Part shown: piece after piece, positions 12,021-22,210 of the stretch
Layout of the letters: every line of letters starts with the position of its first letter
How positions within the stretch are numbered: position 1 is the first letter of the stretch
Assembly: GCF_000787575.1 (NCBI RefSeq)
Contig: NW_012236527.1
Span: 372,001 to 436,000 of the forward strand
Length of the DNA: 64,000 nucleotides
DNA from: Acytostelium subglobosum LB1
Lineage: Eukaryota > Evosea > Eumycetozoa > Acytosteliales > Acytosteliaceae
Reading direction: 5' to 3'
Program-made: the position numbers and the translations under genes
The notes under the pieces: model-generated
The model's input: only the letters and a program-made list of their open reading frames with translations
What the model was told of the DNA's origin: nothing
Databases searched by the model: none

Positions 12021-13122
12021 TTAATCTCTCTCAGCCAATCTAGTCAATTGAGTGTCGATCTCCTCCTCTGGCAACAAGCTGAACCTCTTGTTCTCCAATG
12101 AACATATTCCAATCTCAATGTCGGCAGCCTTCAGATCAGCTCCCAAAACATTCTGCAGTGTAGATATGGCAAGCTAAAGTGAGAGGGTACGATAATGACA
12201 TATTAGATGGGATTGATAACTACAATGATCACGATCATGATCAACTCACCTGAATGAGCTCATCTCTTGACAGTTGTGGATTGGACTTGAACTTCTTCTC
12301 CAAGAAGTTGGTAGCCTCTTGCTCCTTCTCACCAGCGCTGGTAGCCTTGTAGCCAAAGTAGGCTCCTGATGGGTCCATCTTGAACAGTTGTGGTCCAAGT
12401 TGATCATCAATTCCAATGAGTATCATAGCTGTTTGTTTATGTCGTTGTGTGTGAGTTGTTGAGTTAGAGGTATGATCAATCAATCAATAATTGATCGTTA
12501 TCATGTGACGTCACTTACAAACACCTAGTGGTCTGGCTGAAGAGTGTTGAGTGGAGAGCTGAGAGTGATCGGCAATCTTCTTGGCCAAGACGTTGGGAGG
12601 GATTTGGTATCCGAATTTATGATGGAAGGTTGCAGCCTCGTGTCTAGCTCTCTGAACCTGTTGCTTTGCATCAGCTATTTAATCATCATATATCATCATC
12701 GAGAATCGAATGATTGAGTATGTGAGTGTCAGTGAATGTTGAGTGATTGAATGAGTGAACGCCAATCCAGTCATGATGATATACATACGAATGATACCAG
12801 TCTGAATACATCCAATATAGTCTGTTAGTTTATAGATTGAAGTGATGGTTGATCCGTCGATAAGCTTGTCCTGATGATGATGAGTGATGATGAGGTTAGA
12901 TCACTTTGAATGAATGATTGATTGATTGAATGAATGAATGATGATACAAACTGGAATCTTCTTCTGAGCTGCAACAATAACAGTATCCTTTCCCCTGATA
13001 CCGATTGAGGTCAGACCTCCTGATTTTATAGCCTTGAAGGCGTACTCGACCTGATAGAGCTTTCCCTGTGGCGAGAAAATGATGCCCATATCATAACCTG
13101 CTGAACCTGCTCTACCGCTCAT
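12021..13122 (-). CDS. psmA6: 20S proteasome subunit alpha type-6 (alpha-1 position)
   Basis: Five exons: 12952-13122, 12789-12870, 12519-12674, 12250-12428, 12021-12173. They total 741 nt and 246 residues, the same as human PSMA6. The N-terminus [18 protein letters not shown] is the alpha-subunit gate and signature helix characteristic of PSMA6. Other conserved stretches are [24 protein letters not shown] and the end LTRLAERD. The subunit is non-catalytic, sits in the outer alpha ring of the 20S core and helps gate substrate entry. Introns 1 and 3 carry CAATCAATC-type runs in the sense direction. The start of RRP45 lies about 1.9 kb away on the same strand, so each gene has its own promoter. 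Confidence 0.97.
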
Positions 13123-13345
13123 TCTTCTATTTCTATTGTTAATATATTATTATATATATATATAATTATAAGTATATGTATGTATATGTATGAATGTGTG
13201 TGTAATGAAGATCAATAAAGTTGGTGCAGTGATCATCACTCTTCATCAAACTTGTGAAAAATTCAATTTAAATGTGTGATGATGTTCAATGGTGAAGCTC
13301 ATTCTGAACGAAGTTCAAGACGAAGTGTGTGGACCAGACAATCAT

Positions 13346-15035
13346 TTATTTCTTTCCAGTTGCCGCCTTCTTCTTGGCTGATGGCTTCTTCTTAAGCAGG
13401 GCCACTGACAGGTCTTCTGATTCCTCTTCATCGATAGAGGGCTCAGATGTTGTTTGTTTAGTTGGTGGTGCTGGAGTTGGCGCTGGAGTTGGAGTCACCT
13501 GTGTCGCTTGAGTAGTGGTCATGACTACAACATCTTCTTCCTCACTATCACTATCAACCATTGTCTGTTTCTTGTTGTTGGCCAATACATTCTTCTTGTT
13601 GTTGTTGTTGGTCTCTTGGACATCGACTTGCATTGCATTGTGGTCATTGTTATCGTCATCCCATGTATTCTTTTCGCTAAACATTGATTCTTGATTGACA
13701 CTATCCTTCATCAATACATCCAATGCATTTGGTATAGGTTTGCCATCTGTCTTTGTCACTGCTGGTGCTGCCTTTGCCGGTGCTACTTTCTTTGATGGTT
13801 GTGTCTGTGTTGGTTGTTGCTTTGGTGTCTGTGTCTGTGTGGTTGTCTGAGTCTGAGGCTTTGATTGTTGTTGTGATGGCGGAGTCGTTGGTACAGTGTG
13901 CTCAACGATCTCCAGTGGCAATGACTTGCGCCTCAAATGTGATCCACTGGTGCTCCTCGCCTGTACGTTCTGATGCAATGCCTCTCTGATCTGTTGAGTC
14001 ACCTCAGCAGTCCTGATGATCGCAATCTTTGAACACTTAATCACCTGCTCTATTGTGGTAGACATTCCGCCACCCTTTGAAACTCCACATATCTCCTTGT
14101 GTACATTGACCAAGAAACTCAACTTTCCATCCATTACCTGCTCCTCCCTACTCTCTGGATCGACAATCATCGCGCTAAATGAATGGCATGGTGTGTGAGT
14201 ATGAGTGCGTTAATCTGTTGCCGCGTCTGTAGTCGCGCGAGTGACGAGTCGCGAGTTGCTGGACAGCAACAACATACCCTTTGGGGAAGAAGCCAAATGT
14301 GATTGATATAGGAGTATGATGAATACTCAGGGGCACAGGCTCACGCTCTTCAATTGGATGCTATATGATGATGTGCTTGGGTCAGTGACATGCTTGTCGC
14401 TCATTCACACGCGCCAACTTAAACAACTTACAATGGTCGCCTCATTTCCAACGACAGTGACATCTGGCTTTCTAAAGTGTAGTAGAGCGGTGATCACTGA
14501 TATGCTGGCACAGTCGAGTAGGTTGCCACAGTCGTCCAACACATGTACATTGGTGCGAATGGTCCATACTTTAGATCCAGCCACAATACACAATGACTCG
14601 GTATCAATCGCTCTACTCTCTTTCAGTCCACGCTCGATCAATCTTCCCAATTCAATCTCTGCCGGATTACTCCTTGTTGAATCCACCGATACACTAGCCA
14701 TTGGTGATATCTCTGTACTAAACATAAAGAATCCCTCATTAGGTCTTTCAGGCTTTGGTTCAGACACTTCACATGTTACTGTTGTATATACTCTAATTAT
14801 GTATGTTAGTCAGAAGTAATGTTCATTCATACATTCATTCATTCATTCATTCATTCGTTCGTTGATTGACACTATACCTTGTTCTACCTAGCTGTACCTC
14901 AACCATGCCTGATGATTTGCCGAATGATATCTTGATTGATCTCATGTCATTCAATCTTCGACCATCCAATCTAAGTCTCTGTTCAATTGATGAGAGTACG
15001 AACTCTCTGTCATTCCTTGATAGTATCTCCTTCAT
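13346..15035 (-). CDS. exosc9: Exosome complex subunit RRP45 (EXOSC9)
   Basis: Four exons: 14878-15035, 14432-14792, 14278-14360, 13346-14174 (1,431 nt, 476 residues). The first about 300 residues match the RNase PH-like fold of EXOSC9: LRLDGRRLNDMRSIKISFG, the GRTRVYTTVTCEV strand, WTIRTNVHVLDDCGNLLDC, EEREPVPLSIHHTPISITF and the MIVDPESREEQVMDG segment. It would form part of the catalytically inactive six-subunit ring that guides RNA into the exosome in nucleus and cytoplasm. The C-terminal 180 residues are low-complexity Gln/Thr/Pro plus acidic patches, ending in Lys-rich ALLKKKPSAKKKAATGKK, consistent with nuclear localisation. The tail is longer than the core domain needs, as in other EXOSC9 proteins. 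Confidence 0.93.
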
Positions 15036-15216
15036 ATCTTATTCGTTATCTATATCTATCTCTATTTCAATTTAATTGAATGACATAAATGAATGAATGA
15101 TCAAAAAAGACGAACGACACTTTGTTTTGGAAAATGAAGATGTGATGAGACGACAAAGTTTATATTATTGTATTATATCTGTCTTTGGATGACGAAGTAG
15201 TGAGTATACATGTAGC

Positions 15217-17519
15217 TTATGGATGCTTCTCCAAAGTGACCTTCTTCTCAAGATCAATTGCTGAGCTTGAACCTGAACCAGATGTTGTTGACGTAGTTGT
15301 TGGTGATACAGTGAGGTTGGACATCGACTCAACTGGTGGACTATGCTTTTCAAGATCAATGGTGCCTGAAGAAGAAGTAGTTGGTGATGATACAGTAGCG
15401 TTGGCTATCTCAACTGGACTATGCTTGTCAAGATCGACGACACCAGAGACTGAGGAGGAGCCTGTTGCTGGGACCACTGGAACTCCAGTGGCGCCAGCTG
15501 GGAGTGGAGCAACAGCTACACCTGGTGCAGGTGGCAGTGGGAGAGTAGTTGGATCGATCACAGAGACTGGTGCCATTGGTGCGGCGACAACTGGTGCTCC
15601 GGCAACTGGTACACCAACGACTGGTACGCCAACCATTGGAACAGAGGCCATGGGAGTGGGTGGTGCGACAAACACTCTGGGTGGATTGGCAAAGACCGAG
15701 GCAGTGTTCATGTATTGCATGAACTGGGTGGGGACCTCCTTGAGCACCTCCTGAGCCAACATGTAGAATGGCTTGTCCTTGAAGTCGCTCATTGCAACAA
15801 ACTGAACAATATCTCTCTTGGCCTCATGTACACCATCACTCAATCTCTTTCCATCACTGTCCAACTCCACCATGCTATCAAAGTTGGCATTACCAACTCC
15901 AACACTATATGAGTGTATCATTGAATGAGGTTAGCTATGGTCATAGTCGAAGCCACTTAGTACTAATACAACTTACATGATGATTGACATTGGGTTGTTG
16001 TTGGCGGCGCGAACTATCACACGAATGGTCTCCTCCATGTCATTGATGGCACCATCAGTGATGATCATGAGGATGGTATACCTCTGGTTGGCCTGTGTGC
16101 ACTCAGACTGCTTCCTAACCTCCTCGATGATTGGAGCGAAACATGTAGGTCCACTAAAGTCCACAAGTGCAATGTTCTGATAGTATGTGTCCAAGACACC
16201 CTCAACTCCACGTGCCTTTGGCTGATTGATTAAATGAATGGGTTAGTGATTGATTGGGCACAGTGAGTGATTGATCATGTACATACATCCATTGTCAAGT
16301 TCATTGGGAAACAATGAGATGTTGAGTTCTTGTGGGGAACGATGGCACCGAATCCATATGTTGGGATGAGTCCATCAAAGTCGTATGGAGCAAGAACGTT
16401 GCCAACAGAGACAATGGCATTGGCGTATGGGTTGGGATCGGTTGGGTGCTTGTAGTGAAGACTGGATGGTGAGGAGGGTGACAGATTACTAGCAGTACAA
16501 TCGATAGCCACTGTGAGCTGGATCTCACATCCACCGAACAAGTAGTCGATGAACTCCGAGTCACGGTACATAACTGCATTGGAAATAGCAATGGTACCCG
16601 AGTTGTGGTAGCTTGACTTCTTCTCCTTCTTCTTCTGGTTGATCAAATCAAACGTGGCCTTGTTGTTTGCGTTGGCCAAGATGTACTCGGCAGTTGTCTG
16701 ATTGGTTGAGTGTGCGCGAGTGAGTGAGTGATCGATTGATTGATGATGGACATGTCAACATACAATGAATGAACCGATAAAGTCATGTGATCCAACTGAA
16801 TCATAGTCGTAGAAGTTGAAGAGAAGCTCTCTGCGGATGTCTCCACCGGTGAGGTCATCCATGGGCAGTATGACCTGCTTGTAGTGTGGCTCGAGTGTGT
16901 TCTTGATGATCTCACTCTTGTATACTTGGGAGAAGCCTTCGTTGGAGCGCTTGGACAGCGTGAAGTATGGGTCGGACTTGCCAAACAGATCCTTCTTGTC
17001 AAGCTTGTGACCATCGACGATGAATCTGATCTTTTGCTTCGATCCACTGGTCACCTCTGACTTGACAGTGATCAATCCTGCCTTGTGCATGTGCTTGGAC
17101 ATCAACTGCATCTGGACGGTAGCACCTGGTGCCGAGACGATCGTTGCCAAAGTGCACTCGGCTCTTCCAATCAAATCATCCTCATTGTCCAAAATGTCAT
17201 TATCAACATCCATAACGACAAACTTCAAGTGTTGAGTCAGTTCAAAGTAGTAGTCTTGATTGATTCGCGTTAGGTGTAAGTATGCTTGGATGTGAGTTGT
17301 GACTGGACAATCATTCATACCGACAAAGACAGCAGTGTTAAACTGTGGATTGAGAGAGTTGTTGATCTTCTCAGTCTTGCCCATCAGTCTTGGTTGTTGC
17401 CCTGGAAGACTACAGTATACAAACACTTGAGGGTCTGACTTTGAGAAGGTATCTTTGTTAGTCAAACCCTTGCATGATATCCTAAGTTCAACCTTTGATG
17501 TTGGTGCTGATGCTGCCAT
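15217..17519 (-). CDS. Copine (two C2 domains plus von Willebrand A-like domain)
   Basis: Four exons: 16764-17519, 16287-16697, 15977-16221, 15217-15904 (2,100 nt, 699 residues). C2A covers about residues 10-140 (SCKGLTNKDTFSKSDPQVFV), C2B about 150-270 (VDGHKLDKKDLFGKSDPYF, with the acidic calcium loops conserved). The copine A-domain spans about 300-540 (IQLTVAIDCTASN, YGFGAIVP, YTILMIITDGAINDMEET). Copines bind phospholipids in a calcium-dependent way at plasma and endosomal membranes. The C-terminal 160 residues are an unusual Val/Pro/Ala/Gly-rich extension with short repeats such as VPVVGVPVAGAPVVAAP and three ID/VDLEKHSP-like motifs; these are not part of the family core. I chose ATG 17519 (MAASAPTSKVEL) because upstream in-frame sequence is AT-rich leader. 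Confidence 0.95.
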
Positions 17520-17748
17520 TATTATAATATAACAATATATATAAGTAATACAAATAAAAGTAATATATGAATGAATGAATGAATGAGATGAGAATGAAGA
17601 TGATGTGTCAGTCACAAGTCTAACATTCAGATCGAGATGATGTTGGCATCAACCATGAACCCGCTCAAGATCTTTGTCAAACACTTCACAACAAAAGGAT
17701 TAATTTTGGACTTTTGCAGGTTCATGTCATTTCCCCTCCCCCAATCAT

Positions 17749-20700
17749 TTATTCGTTCACAAGGTCATCGTTTGGTGATGGCATTGTTCGACTGACTCTG
17801 TTGGATGATGCTGCTGGCGTTGTTGGCGCTGATCTAGACATCCTTTCACGTCTCAATACTTGTCCAATTGACTGTTTCTTCTTCTTTCTCCTTGATGTCA
17901 ATGGTGATACTGGTGACTCATCCTCAATATTATTATGATTATCATTGATGTCATCGTTATTGTTGTCAATGATATTGTTATCATCAACATATAATTGATT
18001 ACTATTTGTTGTTGTTGTTGTTGCTGTTGTTGGTTGTTGAATTGTTGATGAAGTTGATGATTGTAATGAATTATTTGGTTGAGGTGGATTATTGATAGTT
18101 GTAGTTGAATCCAGTGCTCGTCTAGTTGGTAACGGGGACATATTACTAATGTCATTGATATATGTATAATAGAACTTTAGTACATCCTTATTCTTGGCAA
18201 TACTCTTCTCTTGATCTTCAATCTGTTTCTTGAGCTAATAAGGTGTTAATAAATTGGCTAGGGATGGCCATAGTGTACTGGTATACTCACTGATTGAATG
18301 ATAGCCTTGTTACGCCAGAGGAAGTTAAACTTTGGGAAGAATATCAATATGATCGTACTGCTAACAAATAATATTAAGGCTACTTCCAGGATAAGGAATC
18401 TTGCTGTTGGATTACCATTGAAGCTAAATGTCAATGGCATCGTCGTAGTAATAATGATCAAGTAGTTGTATAACTAAGATTGATTGATTGAGTTAGTGAT
18501 CCAGGGTTTGTGTGATTGAGTGATTGGAATAGTTCCAGTTACTGACCAACTTACCAATAATCCAACATATGTTGCTTCATTGAATGTACCAGGGAAACTA
18601 CGATACTTCCTACATGTGTATACTAGGTAACATCCAATGATGAGGCATACAAGGAGATAGGCTAACTCTACTACAATGAATATCTCTGAACGTACTAGAT
18701 TGCAACGGATATAGTAAGATGCGGGATCACTTAGATCAAACTCTTTAGATGTACGTCCATTCAGGAATATACCACTGAGTACCACTGATATCACTGGAAT
18801 GATCAATAACAATGCCAAAGACTTGATCAAGAATGAGTTCTCCACATTCGTCTCCCTCATATACTGTATATCCTCCAGCAATCTCCACATACTAAACTGT
18901 TTGACCAACACTGAGCACACTACCAAACTCGTTGATATTGGGAATATAATGAACTGTGCCAGACATCTATGATTGATTGATTGAGTGAGTCAATGAGTGA
19001 ATGATTTAGTGATGGGATGATGTACTTACACTCCACGTGACTTGGTGAGGTAGAATACTCCGGAGCCTACGAGCGAGAGGATACAGCCAAGGAGGACAAT
19101 GTAGAGGAATAGTGGATTGGAGTATCGGATCACTCTGCTCTTGCGATATATAAAAGTGATCACTGTACACACTAATGCCAGTAGCAGTACTAATATGTTG
19201 AACACTCCCAACACGATAAGTGCACCACGTGATACCTTGACCTGATGTAATCCATAAAATATGACGCCGCCAAACTGTACCAATAACTGATCATGGGGTG
19301 GAAGAATGAATGTAATCATCTTGGTAACAGGTTCTACAATGATGAGTTAGAATGATTGATTGATTGAACGGCACATCACTCACTCATACTCAACTAACTT
19401 ACTCAATGAGTATGGCATGGAGAGGAAGGTTAGGTTGCAGTTTGTACCTGGCATGCCAGTGATGTGAAGGTCATGGAATGATGCTTGACCGCTGGGGAAT
19501 AGGTCGGCCACTGTGCGTCCTTGTAGAAGTACGTTATCACATGGGATAACAAAGAATGACATGTCACTGCGACCAAGTACCTGATGACCAAGTTGATCGT
19601 ACACTGTGATGTTGATGTTAACTGGAACGTTTGGAACAACATTATCATCCTCCAAATATACAGTGAAACTACTGATAATGGTCGTGGGCATCAAGGGGTC
19701 GTAGCCATAAGATAACACGTTCTCTGTTGATTCGACATCATTGAATATCAACTTGTTGGTGTAGTTGCCATTGTAGTGGAAGAGTGATGAACGATTGGCA
19801 ATGTTCAATCTGAATGCATCCCCTGAGAATACAAAAGGTTTGGTACTCGGGTATCCAACCAGACTCGTGGTAGCGTACAATATCGTGCCCCACACTGCCC
19901 TGTTGCCTTCATACAGTGAGCCATTTGATGTAAGTGTGCCAGTTTGATCCAACTCATATATACATCCTCTCTAAAGTATTGAAGGAGGTGATATCAGTCA
20001 GTTGATTGATTGAATGATTGGAATTATTCCAACTCAAAACATACATTGACACCATTATTTGCCATGAAGTATGATGATACTACGCGGATGTTGTAGCCTC
20101 CTGTGCCAGTGATTATTGCTCCATAGGCTCTGTTGAGATAGAATTGTGACCCGAATATATAGAAGTTACTTCGGAATTTGGAATTGATGATTGACGTTGC
20201 ATTGTTCAAATAGAATATTGAGTTGTCCATTGTAACAGTTGAACCATATTGAATAACAATGATATCGTCTACATTATTATATACGAACCAGGCACCGACC
20301 ATGTGCACTGATGCTTCATGAGTGATCTTCAAGACTGAGCTGGAGAATATACCTATATGATCATTGAGTGTGATTGATCGATTGATTGGTTGAGTGGGTG
20401 AGTGGAATGGTTCCAAGTTTGAGTGATTGAGTGATTGGGTGATTGAGTGGAATGATTCCAATGATTGATGGGCAATCCTTACCATCGAATTTACAATATG
20501 TCAGAGAGATTGAAGAGATTGAATCGGCTAGGATCACAGGCCCAGATAGATTGTAGAAGTAACAATCTTGGATGTTCATCATGCAGAAACTATCGTACTT
20601 GCCAATCTGTGCATTGACAACCCATATTCCATTGGCAAAGATTGATCGCTCGATGGTGAGCGCTTTGAATGCATGTGATTCAATGATGCCACAGTTGGGT

Positions 20701-21815
20701 GCATAGTTATCCGAGAACAATGAGTCCAATACCGTCACCAATGCTTCAGTCGCCACGAACATTGCGCCACCAGTAAAGTTGGCGGTATTATTAAAGAATA
20801 CATTATTGTCCAATCTTAAGAAACTCATGTAGAATGCACCAACTGCTCCACCTCCATTAGCATTATTACTCTGGAACAAACAACTTGAAACACGATGTAC
20901 CAATCCAACTATATTGTGATTGAGCGCGTGAGTGGTATGAGTGTGTGAGTGATTGATTGATGGAGGGATCATAGTTACATGTGTGGATTCCACCGGATGA
21001 GACTCCTTTGTTGTAGAAGAATTGAGAGTATGTGATTGTGGAGTTTGAGAAGACCATGGATATTGCACCACCTTTGCCCTGTTGACACCGATTGCTTATA
21101 AATGTCGATCGGAAACACATTAGCACTGACTGGAAACTGAATATTGAACCTCCATTCTCTTGTGCCCAATTCAATCTAAATATTGATGTTGTGATGTTGA
21201 CCTTGGCTACATGATTGATTGAGTGAGTATGTTTGGAATCATTCCATGTCATCGTGGATACCAACATTGTTCAAAGAATAGTGCACCGCCAGAGTGTGCG
21301 CTCATGTTGTTGGTGAATCGCGTGCGGATAAAGTGTGCCTGGCTGAGTGCTATGATGGAGATGGCACCGCCAGAGATGCGTTTGGACACACATCCATTGA
21401 TGGTCATGTCCATCACCACCAGTTTGGAGTAGTTTGATACGAATAGCCAGTGAAAGGTGCCGCGTCCATCAATGATCGTGTCATTCATCGATACACCTTT
21501 GAATATAATACGTTTATGTGTAATGTTGATACGGAAGTTACCTGGATCGACATAAGTCTCTGCTCCCAAGTATATTATATCATCACGACTTGTATTCAAC
21601 CATGGTATTGTATCTATTATATGTCTAAGTGTTCTACAAGGTGATGAACTATTGCCACATGTAATACTATCCACTCCAGCATTTGATAAATGATGTGTAT
21701 ATATTGTACGTCTAGTATTACTACTAAATGCTTGTACAAATGATGATGATGATCCATTGTTCGTCATTAACATCATCAAAGTTATTATTAATATTATATT
21801 GATTGAAGTTGACAT
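17749..21815 (-). CDS. Class C (family 3) seven-helix receptor with beta-helix ectodomain
   Basis: Nine exons: 21266-21815, 20979-21206, 20483-20908, 20045-20352, 19403-19970, 19030-19333, 18555-18966, 18291-18473, 17749-18234. They sum to 3,465 nt (1,154 residues) with consistent phases. A signal peptide is followed by about 470 residues of repeated short strands with GGA/GGS turns and N-x-F cores (NNANGGGAVGAFYMSFLRL, FTGGAMFVATEALVTVLD), typical of a right-handed parallel beta-helix. A beta-sandwich-like region precedes the membrane domain. Seven helices lie at about residues 730-975 with family-3 hallmarks: NPLFLYIVLLGC, the conserved Cys in CLAQFIIFP, FPGTFNEATYVGLLLYN and a PKFNFLWRN end. 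A coiled coil follows (LKKQIEDQEKSI), as in GABA-B-like receptors, then a basic, Ser/Asn-rich tail. Likely a surface receptor coupled to G proteins; ligand unknown. Intron 1 uses a weak donor (GTTGGT), the only one giving phase. Confidence 0.85.
18525..18537 (-). repeat. Intronic palindrome TGGAACTATTCCA (copy 3)
   Basis: Lies in the receptor-gene intron 18474-18554. Read on the sense (minus) strand it is identical to copy 1. Confidence 0.8.
20019..20031 (-). repeat. Intronic palindrome TGGAATAATTCCA (copy 4)
   Basis: Lies in the receptor-gene intron 19971-20044, next to a sense-strand CAATCATTCAATCAATC run. Confidence 0.8.
20403..20415 (-). repeat. Intronic palindrome TGGAACCATTCCA (copy 5)
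   Basis: Lies in the receptor-gene intron 20353-20482. On the sense strand it is identical to copy 2; the same intron holds copy 6. Confidence 0.8.
20448..20460 (-). repeat. Intronic palindrome TGGAATCATTCCA (copy 6)
   Basis: Second palindrome in the intron 20353-20482, 45 bases from copy 5, with CACTCAATCAC spacing between them. Confidence 0.8.
21234..21246 (-). repeat. Intronic palindrome TGGAATGATTCCA (copy 7)
   Basis: Lies in intron 1 of the receptor gene (21207-21265), close to the donor site. Confidence 0.8.
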
Positions 21816-22210
21816 TGTATCATTCGACAGTAATCAATCATTATTATAACTATTACTACTATTACTACAATCAATCAATCAATCACTTACTTAGTTGTTG
21901 TAGAATGAAAGAGATACACACAAACACACATATACACACACACATAAAGGGATACAGATACACACAAAGAGATACAAGTATGTGTGTGTGTGTGTTTCGA
22001 ATCGAAGATGGAATAAGAAGGAGGGTTTGGGACTAAAGTAATTATTGTTTTGTTATTACATGCTATGCAACTTATAAATTATGAATGAATATGATCAAAG
22101 AGAGGGAGAATGAGATGAATGAATGAATGGTTGGTTGAATGAATGGACATGGGATGGGTCAAGGTCGGGTCTATCTTGAAGGACTAGTAACTCTAGTGAG
22201 GCCAGGAGGT
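21816..22210. other. Intergenic, promoter of the beta-helix receptor
   Basis: About 395 bases with ATTACTACT repeats, CACA/GTGT microsatellites around 21910-21995 and GAATGAATG runs. I see no gene. Confidence 0.6.

Noticed and set aside
15185-15754. Long plus-strand ORF opposite the copine tail
   Set aside because: It is the antisense of a codon-biased Val/Pro/Ala repeat region; the minus frame carries the copine and has spliced support.
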